A DNA stretch of 16,312 nt from the NCBI GenBank assembly GCA_964541215.1, contig CAZIPP010000022.1:1-16312 (forward strand), read 5' to 3'. The stretch comes from SIG469 sp964541215 (GTDB taxonomy: Bacteria; Bacillota; Clostridia; Oscillospirales; Oscillospiraceae). Positions within the stretch are counted from its first letter, which is position 1, and each line of letters opens with the position of its first letter. The notes under the pieces are model-generated. The model was not told where the DNA came from. It made no database searches and saw only the letters and a list, made by a program, of their open reading frames with translations. Shown in pieces: positions 1 to 5,964 of this stretch. The position numbers were made by a program, and so were the translations under genes.

Positions 1-6
1 TAACGG

Positions 7-37
7 ATTCTCACGAGCAGCAAGCTGCTCTCAGAAT
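7..37. repeat. Imperfect hairpin, probable dispersed intergenic repeat
   Basis: ATTCT (7-11) and GAGCAG (15-20) pair with CTGCTC (25-30) and AGAAT (33-37) around a CAAG loop. A second short inverted repeat, GCTGC/GCAGC, lies at 41-45 and 56-60 and encloses a run of seven T. On the minus strand the outer part reads like TCATTCTGAG...GAATCC, a motif I recall as a common intergenic hairpin in many bacterial genomes. The T run is about 12 bases beyond the first hairpin, so it is not a textbook terminator for a gene lying to the left. Confidence 0.5.
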
Positions 38-73
38 GACGCTGCGAGTTTTTTTGCAGCCCCTTATCTTTGG

Positions 74-676
74 CTAATTATTCACTTCGACTTCTATTGC
101 GGAGATCTCAAACGCTGTACGCTCTGAACTTACACCGTCCTTTATCTTTATGTACTGACGGCTCTGAATACGTCCATCCACTTTTATTTCCGTACCCACA
201 GGCAGCGGTGCCACCTCTCTGGCAGTGCGTCCCCAGACAATGATCGGCAGATAGTCGGTCCTTCGATAGCGTCGGTTGACTGCCAGCATCACATCACATA
301 TATCTCTGCCAAGGGGCGTTGTGCGAAATACCGGAGGCTTGCAGATAGCTCCGGTAACGGAGACTTCGTTAGTGTGTTCACCGAAATCCTCCTCTATGGA
401 AAAGGCATACACCGTTATCACCAGTCGGCTCCCCTGTCCGCTGCGGTTGTTGAATGAACGCAGCTCTCCTGTTACCGTTACGCAGTTCCCGCCATTGGGA
501 TCAACCTGCTCCATGAGCTGGCGATCTGCCACCACATTAATGATATCCTCATTCCCGCTTAGTCTTTCGACCCTAAGGGGAAAGATATAAAACTGACGGT
601 TGTGATTTTCATGGGAAAACACCGGAGGGCTGATAATATTTCCCCTCAGTGTTACCGTGTTTCTGTTATTTTCCAT
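74..676 (-). CDS. Single-stranded DNA-binding protein with two OB folds
   Basis: This 200-residue protein appears to be two OB-fold domains in tandem, about residues 3-98 and 103-198. Each opens with the beta-strand pattern typical of SSB (VTLRGNIISPPVF and VSVTGAICKPPVF), and the second continues with the SSB-like DVMLAVNRRYRRTDYLPIIVWG. Standard SSB has one OB fold and an acidic C-terminal tip; this one has two folds and ends in EVEVNN, so the usual partner-binding tail is missing. Similar tandem-OB proteins, as I recall, are common in Clostridia; their exact role (replication, repair or mobile-element maintenance) is not settled. I chose ATG at 676 because GAGGTGG (682-688) sits 5 bases before it. 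An in-frame GTG at 685 lies inside that ribosome site and would add three residues. The gene lies 90 bases downstream of the NTF2-like gene on the same strand and may be co-transcribed with it. Confidence 0.8.
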   Translation of the reverse strand: MENNRNTVTLRGNIISPPVFSHENHNRQFYIFPLRVERLSGNEDIINVVADRQLMEQVDPNGGNCVTVTGELRSFNNRSGQGSRLVITVYAFSIEEDFGEHTNEVSVTGAICKPPVFRTTPLGRDICDVMLAVNRRYRRTDYLPIIVWGRTAREVAPLPVGTEIKVDGRIQSRQYIKIKDGVSSERTAFEISAIEVEVNN

Positions 677-710
677 ACTGTCCACCTCATTCGTTTTACT
701 CTTTGTAGAC

Positions 711-716
711 AGTATA
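711..716 (-). promoter_or_regulatory. Possible -10 box for the SSB-like gene
   Basis: TATACT on the minus strand lies about 35 bases before the start codon. No good -35 hexamer is seen 16-18 bases upstream, so this is weak. The box overlaps one arm of an inverted repeat (677-685 with 705-713, 8 of 9 bases complementary) whose other arm touches the ribosome site. Confidence 0.25.
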
Positions 717-766
717 TTTGTGAAGCGGAAAGTTTATGACGAATGGCGATTAAAGTGTCATCTCTC

Positions 767-1720
767 TCAGAAATAATATGGGAACGTGGGAATGCTGACA
801 CCGATGGAATTGAACTTATTGATGGGATTCAGTATCTCCTCGCAGCGGATTATCTGCCCAAGCTCATTAAACCGAAGTATATACCAGTAACGGTTGCGGT
901 AGCGGCTGTTGGGCGCATTGTTGCCTATCCAGTCGGTCTTGCCAGAACACATATACTCGCAAAAATATACACCGGGGTCATCGGTGGCGTGGTACACGCC
1001 GCGACAGTCGAAATTTATTACCGGGCAGCTGAGAACGCTCCAGCCTTCAACTCTGGGCATCATTTCTTCGGGGTATTCCTCATCCATCTCCGGAGGCAGA
1101 AACCAGACCGCAGAAGTATAGTCAGGTGCAAACGAAGTCTGGCTGCCCATTACTTCCCAATAATTTGCCTGACGGAAAGCGTTCAGATTGGCTTCTATAC
1201 GAGCTTTGACAGATTCGGGGTCAGCTGCCAATTCTCCCGAAGAGTTATGGGCAGGAGCTTCAGCATGAGCCAGATACTCATCTATTCTGGCATCATACAG
1301 ATCCATGCGGAAAACAGGAACGTCAGCACCGATGGCGTTCAGCCATTTAAGGGGATCAGTCAATTCACGAAGTTTAAAGAGTTTGCCGTCTTTAAATATC
1401 AGGTTACTGAACCTTCGGGAAGAAAATTTTCCCGGCTTGCCTGCCCAGAAAACATCCATCTCCACTTTACTGACAGCCCAAAAGGAGTTCTCATCAGAGG
1501 TACCGTAAAGCTCGATAAGGTCAGCTTTGAAGCTTTTTACCGTATCGGTCATCCAGCTTCGGTAAAGCTCTGCGTCAAAGCTATCCATATATTGCGGCAT
1601 TCCCGGAGGCGCATTGGGAAAGTCCAGCGTCAGTTCGTTGTGCAGCTTTTCAGCGTAAGCCGGTTCCCACCACGGAGTCGTAAGCAAAAGCTCGGCTGTT
1701 TTATAGTTTATTTTCTTCAT
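767..1720 (-). CDS. Tandem PhzA/PhzB-like (SnoaL/NTF2-fold) protein
   Basis: This 317-residue protein looks like two copies of a PhzA/PhzB-type NTF2-fold domain. In copy one (about 1-150), FPNAPPGMP is followed by FWAVSKVEMDVFWAGKPGKF, then FKDGKLFKLRELTDPLKWLN, then IGADVPVF. Copy two (about 165-317) repeats the layout: DDPGVYFCEY, NRYWYILRFNELGQIIRCEE, LNPINKFNSIGVSIPTF. PhzA and PhzB are single-domain proteins of about 160 residues that act in phenazine assembly, and the wider fold includes polyketide cyclases and isomerases with small hydrophobic ligands. No phenazine gene lies nearby, so the substrate is unknown. There is no signal peptide, so it is probably cytoplasmic. Ribosome site AAGGAG lies 8 bases before the ATG, inside the end of a small upstream ORF. 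Family call fairly sure; function unknown. Confidence 0.65.
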   Translation of the reverse strand: MKKINYKTAELLLTTPWWEPAYAEKLHNELTLDFPNAPPGMPQYMDSFDAELYRSWMTDTVKSFKADLIELYGTSDENSFWAVSKVEMDVFWAGKPGKFSSRRFSNLIFKDGKLFKLRELTDPLKWLNAIGADVPVFRMDLYDARIDEYLAHAEAPAHNSSGELAADPESVKARIEANLNAFRQANYWEVMGSQTSFAPDYTSAVWFLPPEMDEEYPEEMMPRVEGWSVLSCPVINFDCRGVYHATDDPGVYFCEYMCSGKTDWIGNNAPNSRYRNRYWYILRFNELGQIIRCEEILNPINKFNSIGVSIPTFPYYF

Positions 1721-1722
1721 TG

Positions 1723-1836
1723 TCAGTTCTCCTTTTCAGCATACTCATTCATTGAGCGTGTGCAGAGCAGATCCCCTCGGTGAAAGGTTCCCATCTGTCC
1801 GATAACGTATTGAGCTGCTCTGACTTTGCGATCCAT
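1723..1836 (-). CDS. Small ORF (37 aa) coupled to the NTF2-like gene
   Basis: The ORF opens with MDRKVRAAQYVIGQM and ends EYAEKEN. Its TGA stop lies two bases before the ATG of the NTF2-like gene, and its AAG-GAG codons form that gene's ribosome site. This layout is typical of translational coupling or a leader peptide. The candidate promoter at 1868-1897 would start transcription about 25 bases before its ATG. Its own ribosome site is weak (GAGAG). I do not recognise the peptide; it has no obvious membrane segment or metal motif. It could be a genuine small protein, a regulatory leader or a chance ORF. Confidence 0.45.
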   Translation of the reverse strand: MDRKVRAAQYVIGQMGTFHRGDLLCTRSMNEYAEKEN

Positions 1837-1867
1837 CGTCTAACTCTCAATATATTACGTATTCTTA

Positions 1868-1908
1868 ATTATATATTTCACTGTACATCATAATCAATGC
1901 AAAGTCAA
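1868..1908 (-). promoter_or_regulatory. Promoter(s) for the small ORF and NTF2-like gene
   Basis: Two overlapping sigma-A type choices are visible on the minus strand: TTGACT (1903-1908), 17 bases, TACAGT (1880-1885); and TTGATT (1892-1897), 18 bases, TATAAT (1868-1873). The second places the start of transcription near 1861, just upstream of the small ORF. The -35 box at 1903-1908 lies only 6 bases from the -35 box of the divergent flavoenzyme promoter. Confidence 0.5.
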
Positions 1909-1914
1909 TTACGG

Positions 1915-1943
1915 TTGAAATATCAAGGCAAATATACTATATT
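1915..1943 (+). promoter_or_regulatory. Promoter for the flavoenzyme gene
   Basis: TTGAAA (1915-1920), a 17-base spacer, then TATATT (1938-1943). It predicts a transcript start near 1950 and a leader of about 28 bases carrying the AAAAGGA ribosome site. Confidence 0.6.
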
Positions 1944-1977
1944 TAATGTCGAAGAAAAATGAAAAGGAATGATAAGG

Positions 1978-3975
1978 ATGACATCAAAATTCAGCCACCT
2001 TTTATCGCCCTACACCATTGGCAGCAAAACCTTTAAAAACCGCATACTTGCCGCTCCTCATGGAACTCTTCACGAAAATGAAGACGGCTATATGCATCAG
2101 GATTATCTCGATTACTGCCAGGTACTGATGGACGGCGGTGTGGCACGGATAAGTACACTGGACAATCCTGTTGACCCGGTTTACGGCGGCAGAGGCGGCG
2201 CCCGCAGGTTCCGTTTTTATGACGATCCCATATCCGTTGACCTTCTTGAATCGGTGCAGCAGTACAACCGAATGGCTCACGCCAGAGGAGTACTGACCAT
2301 GATAGAGCTTTCCCACGGCGGAAAAAGCAACGGCGCTGAACCCGGTTACGAATACATGATGACCGCCGACTGTGCGCTGGCGGTTTCCCCCGATCCTCCC
2401 GGTCCTAAAATGGAACCCATGCCCGGTATGCCGCCCATGATAGAGCTGCCCCTTCGGGTCATGGAAGAAAAGGATATTGAAGATATTGCCAACCAGTTCG
2501 CCTTCTGCGCCAAAGCAGTACAGGACTGCGGATGTGATGGCGTTGTAGTACACGGCGGACATGGTCAGCTGTTTACTCAGTTTCTTTCTGCCACCTCCAA
2601 CCGCAGAACAGACCGATTCGGCGGCAGCCTTGAGAACAGAGCCAGAGCGCCGATCATGATACTTCAGCGTATCAGAGATCTTTGCGGAGACGATTTCATC
2701 ATTGAGCTTCGAGTAAGCGCCATTTCTGACGGCGAGATGGAGATCACGCTGGATGAAACCATTGAGTTTGCCAGGATGGTAGACGGTCTTGTGGACATTT
2801 TCCATGTGTCCACCTCCGTAGGCACCATACCAACCTCCGCTTATCCTTCCGGACTGAATGTGCATTATGCAGCGGAAATAAAAAAGCATGTAAAAATGGC
2901 TGTGGCAGTTGTGGGCGCTATCAATGATCCTGAAATGGCAGAAAAAATAATTGCCGAAGGCAAGGCTGATTTTATTTGTTCCGGTCGTCAGCTGCACCTT
3001 TCCGATCCTCAGTGGCCCAGAAAGGTCATGGAGGGACAACCGGAAATGATAAACACCTGCCTGCGCTGTGCCACCGGCTGCACCGGTGATTTCCTGTGCC
3101 GTGTGAACCCCGTGGTTCAGATGAAGCTGCACACAGATCTGGAAGTCAAACCCGCAGTCAAAAGCCGCAAGGTGGTTGTCATCGGCGGCGGCATAGCAGG
3201 TATGAAGGCAGCCGAAACCGCAGCCAGACGCGGACACAAGGTCGTCCTTTTTGAAAAAAGCTCCACCCTTGGCGGTGTATGTCGATTCGCTGACTGGGAT
3301 GAAAGCAAGACCGATACAAAGCTTTTTAAGGACAACATGATCGCCAGAATGTATACCCTCGGCGTTGATCTTCGTTTGTCCACCACTGCCACTGCTGAGC
3401 TTGTGGCAGCGGAAGAGCCTTTCGCAGTCATCGCTGCACTGGGTGCAAAGCAGGTGACTGACATTAAAGGCTCCGCCATGAATGCCATGGGCGCCTACGG
3501 TCCCGGTGCCAAAGCCGATGGCACCGTGGTAGTTATCGGAGGCGGTCTTACAGGCGTTGAGACAGCTCTTCATCTGAAACAGCAAAACAGCGAATGCGAA
3601 GTTATGCTTATCGAGGCAGAAAACAGATTGCTGCCATCACTTTTGCCGGAGGATATGGCTGACTTCTTCAAAAAGTCCAAACCCGGCGGGCACTACAATC
3701 CTATGGAAATTCTCGGTCTTCTGCAGCAAAACGGCATTCCCACCCGAGTCAACAGCCGTGCGGTGGAAGTAACCAAAGACTGTGTTGTTCTGGACACCGG
3801 TGAGCTTATTCCCTGCGGCAAGGCAGTTATCGCCACAGGTGTACGACCTCTGACCGAGCAGGCAGAAGCTTTCCGCGGCATCGCTCCTCTATATTTCAAT
3901 ATCGGCGACAGTTATGAAGCCGGAACCATCAGGGAGGCAGTGTTCTCCGGTCATTGGGCAGCAATGAGCATATAG
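1978..3975 (+). CDS. NADH:flavin oxidoreductase of the FadH/BaiCD type
   Basis: This 665-residue enzyme has the three-part layout of 2,4-dienoyl-CoA reductase, BaiCD/BaiH and related flavoenzymes. Residues 1-355 form the FMN-binding Old Yellow Enzyme barrel, with HGGHG at 192-196 and the signature SNRRTDRFGGSLENRAR at 207-223. Cys 361, 364, 368 and 374 form the Fe-S site. Residues 396-665 are the FAD/NAD(P) half, with dinucleotide motifs GGGIAG (403-408) and GGGLTG (521-526). The family passes electrons from NAD(P)H through FAD and the 4Fe-4S cluster to FMN to reduce activated C=C bonds in enoates, bile-acid intermediates or dienoyl-CoA. HGGHG replaces the HSAHG-like motif I recall in FadH, so the substrate cannot be named. 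ATG 1978 is preferred over ATG 1969 because AAAAGGA ends 9 bases before it. A strong terminator follows. Family call sure; substrate open. Confidence 0.88.
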   Translation: MTSKFSHLLSPYTIGSKTFKNRILAAPHGTLHENEDGYMHQDYLDYCQVLMDGGVARISTLDNPVDPVYGGRGGARRFRFYDDPISVDLLESVQQYNRMAHARGVLTMIELSHGGKSNGAEPGYEYMMTADCALAVSPDPPGPKMEPMPGMPPMIELPLRVMEEKDIEDIANQFAFCAKAVQDCGCDGVVVHGGHGQLFTQFLSATSNRRTDRFGGSLENRARAPIMILQRIRDLCGDDFIIELRVSAISDGEMEITLDETIEFARMVDGLVDIFHVSTSVGTIPTSAYPSGLNVHYAAEIKKHVKMAVAVVGAINDPEMAEKIIAEGKADFICSGRQLHLSDPQWPRKVMEGQPEMINTCLRCATGCTGDFLCRVNPVVQMKLHTDLEVKPAVKSRKVVVIGGGIAGMKAAETAARRGHKVVLFEKSSTLGGVCRFADWDESKTDTKLFKDNMIARMYTLGVDLRLSTTATAELVAAEEPFAVIAALGAKQVTDIKGSAMNAMGAYGPGAKADGTVVVIGGGLTGVETALHLKQQNSECEVMLIEAENRLLPSLLPEDMADFFKKSKPGGHYNPMEILGLLQQNGIPTRVNSRAVEVTKDCVVLDTGELIPCGKAVIATGVRPLTEQAEAFRGIAPLYFNIGDSYEAGTIREAVFSGHWAAMSI

Positions 3976-3980
3976 TGAAT

Positions 3981-4025
3981 AAAAAAATTCCCCGCAGGAT
4001 AATTTCCTGCGGGGATAATTTTTTT
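3981..4025. terminator. Bidirectional intrinsic terminator
   Basis: A 10-base perfect stem, CCCCGCAGGA (3990-3999) with TCCTGCGGGG (4005-4014), has a 5-base loop. A run of A (3981-3987) lies on the left and a run of T (4019-4025) on the right. It can stop both the flavoenzyme transcript and the convergent secreted-protein transcript, whose stop codon is at 4028. Confidence 0.92.
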
Positions 4026-4027
4026 AA

Positions 4028-4980
4028 TTAATACTTTACAAAGGAAACAGCAATGGTGTGGTCGGCAGTAACGTCGGAGAAGGTATATACCAGAGTAGGA
4101 GCCACTTCAACGCCGTCTACCAGTATCTTACCAATGGTGTAGCCTTCCTGAGGAACGATATTCACCTTGGTGCCGCTGCCATGTACAACTTCAACCACGA
4201 AGCTGTTGACGACCTTATTGTCGGTAAACTTTTCATCAGCAGAGCTTACGCCGCCGCCTTCGTTGGTGATGGCAGTGATCTTATGGGTCTCGGAGCCGGT
4301 GGTACCGAGATCATAGCAAACGTGGAGCTTGCAGCCATGCTTGCCGCAGTTATTCTTGTGGCATTCAGCATGAGTGCAGACATCAAGTTCGCAGTCGGCA
4401 GCTGTGTCGCCGCAGTAGATCTTTACATAGTAGGTTTCGCTGGTGGAAACAGGCTTATTGTACAGAGGCTTCCAGTCGGGGGAAGCAGCAGGATTAGCAG
4501 GTNNNNNNNNNNNNNNNNNNNNNNNNNNNNNNNNNNNNNNNNNNNNNNNNNNNNNNNNNNNNNNNNNNNNNNNNNNNNNNNNNNNNNNNNNNNNNNNNNN
4601 NNCTTATAAGTGATTCTGTCAGGAGATACGACTACCTTAAAGGTGTTCCAGCCTTCTTTAAGATCAACAGCATAAGCTCCGCCTGTGCCGCTGACAGCTT
4701 TGCCATTGGAATCGGTTACCTTTACAGAGCATCTTCCGGTGGTATCTACTTTGATGGTAGCTTTATCGGTGGTCTTGTCCACATAAGCAGTCAAGGTCTT
4801 GCCGCTTTCATTTTTGCAGCAAAGAGCGTCAGCTTTAACATCGAGATCAACAGTATATCTGTCGTAACCGTACCAGTATTTGTGATCATTTCTGGGACTG
4901 GGAGCAGCAGAAGCAAATACACAGCAGACAGATACGATCATTGCAACTGTAAGAAGCAGTGATACTATTCTTTTCTTCAT
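4028..4980 (-). CDS. Secreted protein with Cys/His-rich region, split by assembly gap
   Basis: The N-terminal part (126 residues before the gap) has a clear signal peptide: MKKR, a hydrophobic core to about residue 22, and a likely cut after ASA at 25. A beta-rich segment follows, without a recognised family. After the 100-N gap the frame that stays open starts at 4501 and reads 157 residues to the TAA at 4028. This is not the frame obtained by counting the Ns as real bases, so the true gap length is not 100. The second part opens with a Pro/Ala linker, then a 33-residue stretch (4316-4414) with 7 Cys and 4 His, and ends in about 60 residues resembling InlB B-repeat units, including GYTIGKILVDG and YTFSDVTADHTIAVSF. 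ATG 4980 is chosen because GGAGG lies 7 bases upstream. No LPXTG or lipobox is seen, so it is probably released or loosely wall-bound. Function unknown. Confidence 0.7.
4503..4602. other. Assembly gap (100 N) inside the secreted-protein gene
   Basis: Exactly 100 N, the usual placeholder for a gap of unknown size. The coding frame changes across it. The right flank in gene order begins with a Pro/Ala-rich linker, so a low-complexity or repetitive segment probably broke the assembly. Confidence 0.95.
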
Positions 4981-5030
4981 CTTTATTCCTCCATTTTCAA
5001 CATATTCCAACATGCTGTTATGTTAGTTAC

Positions 5031-5060
5031 ATACTACAACATACAGTCATATTTTGTCAA
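5031..5060 (-). promoter_or_regulatory. Promoter for the secreted-protein gene
   Basis: On the minus strand TTGACA (5055-5060, full consensus) is followed after 18 bases by TAGTAT (5031-5036). This predicts a leader of about 45 bases before ATG 4980. The AT-rich divergent region to 5118 also carries several AACAT/ATGTT copies that could be coincidental or an operator. Confidence 0.55.
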
Positions 5061-5118
5061 ACATAATAATAGATTATCTTGTATTGATTTTTTCACAAAA
5101 AAGGCAGGAGGTCGTTAT

Positions 5119-5910
5119 ATGGAACGCGAAATTGTGGGAAAAAGTCTCTGCGAAAGACCAATAGACGCTTATTTCTCAGAAACCGGCAGCATCAGGGTCT
5201 TGATAAACGGAGCTCATCACGCCAACGAATGGATAACTTCCATGCTGCTGCGCCGGTATATCCAAAGTTATGTAAACCAAAACGTCAATGTTTGTATAGT
5301 TCCGCAGGTGAACCCGGATGGGGTTGCTCTGGTTACAGGAAAAGCCTTGAAGGATGAAGCTGATTCTGCCCGCGCCATAGCACTGAAGTACCCGCACATC
5401 CCCTTCCCTTTTGGCTGGAAAGCCAACCTCAGAGGCGTTGACCTGAATCTGAACTATCCGGCAGGATGGGAAAAAGCAGTTGCAGCAAAAGCGCAGCTTG
5501 GAACAACGGGACCCGCCCCAAAGGATCATCCCGGTCCTTATCCCCTTTCCGAACCGGAGACTCAGGCCATGACTTTTCTTACGACCGGGTTTGACCCACA
5601 CATGACGATCTCATTTCATACTCAAGGCATGGAAATATACTATAAATATGAGGACATGGAACCTCGATGCTCAAGGTTTATTGCGGAAGAAGCCGCCAAA
5701 GCGTCCGGATACAACACTGCAGATGTGCCGGATGTCTCCGGTCATGCAGGATATAAAGACTGGTTTATTCTGAATTGGAACCGTCCCGGTCTTACCATTG
5801 AAGCAGGCTTTGGCGAAAACCCGTTGGAGATAGCCCAGTTTGAAGAAATATACCGCAGCTGTGAAGCTCTTATCAATGCTGCGCTGAATGCTCTTTGTAG
5901 ACAGTTTTGA
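5119..5910 (+). CDS. M14 zinc peptidase, gamma-D-glutamyl-diaminopimelate type
   Basis: This 263-residue protein is a compact M14 metallocarboxypeptidase domain. Zinc ligands are H34 and E37 (HANE) and H167 (ISFHTQG). The general-base glutamate is E228 (TIEAGFGENP). R105 and the DLNLNYP stretch (108-114) match the substrate-binding region of the gamma-D-glutamyl-(L)-meso-diaminopimelate peptidase branch (Endopeptidase I, YqgT-like), which cleaves the D-Glu-DAP bond in murein peptides. It has neither signal peptide nor LysM domains, so it probably acts in the cytoplasm on recycled muropeptides. ATG 5119 is chosen because AGGAGG (5106-5111) lies 7 bases upstream; the frame is open back to 5020 but has no better start. 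The gene is divergent from the secreted-protein gene, and the CDF transporter follows 54 bases later. Family sure; exact bond inferred. Confidence 0.85.
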   Translation: MEREIVGKSLCERPIDAYFSETGSIRVLINGAHHANEWITSMLLRRYIQSYVNQNVNVCIVPQVNPDGVALVTGKALKDEADSARAIALKYPHIPFPFGWKANLRGVDLNLNYPAGWEKAVAAKAQLGTTGPAPKDHPGPYPLSEPETQAMTFLTTGFDPHMTISFHTQGMEIYYKYEDMEPRCSRFIAEEAAKASGYNTADVPDVSGHAGYKDWFILNWNRPGLTIEAGFGENPLEIAQFEEIYRSCEALINAALNALCRQF

Positions 5911-5936
5911 GCTTCTGTGATAAAATGATCTATACA
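5907..5936 (+). promoter_or_regulatory. Weak candidate promoter for the CDF transporter
   Basis: TTGAGC (5907-5912), 18 bases, TATACA (5931-5936), overlapping the end of the peptidase gene. The surroundings are very AT-rich. Read-through from the peptidase gene is equally possible, since no terminator lies between them. Confidence 0.3.
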
Positions 5937-5964
5937 TTATATATAAATGAAAAGAGATGGAGAC

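Noticed and set aside
1..60. Terminator for a plus-strand gene ending left of the window
   Set aside because: The hairpin and the T run are separated by about 12 bases and no gene is visible to the left, so a repeat-type hairpin is the safer call.
743..1783. 346-codon plus-strand open frame opposite the NTF2-like gene
   Set aside because: No ribosome site and no family resemblance. The minus strand has a good ribosome site and two recognisable domains.
2002..3585. 527-codon minus-strand open frame opposite the flavoenzyme
   Set aside because: The protein is low in recognisable motifs and rich in His, Gly and Ser as expected for an antisense frame. The plus strand encodes a clear enzyme with all motifs. 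Rare use of codons whose reverse is a stop explains the open frame.
4058..4609. 183-codon plus-strand open frame running into the first N gap
   Set aside because: It is the antisense of the secreted-protein gene, which has a signal peptide, promoter, ribosome site and terminator on the minus strand.
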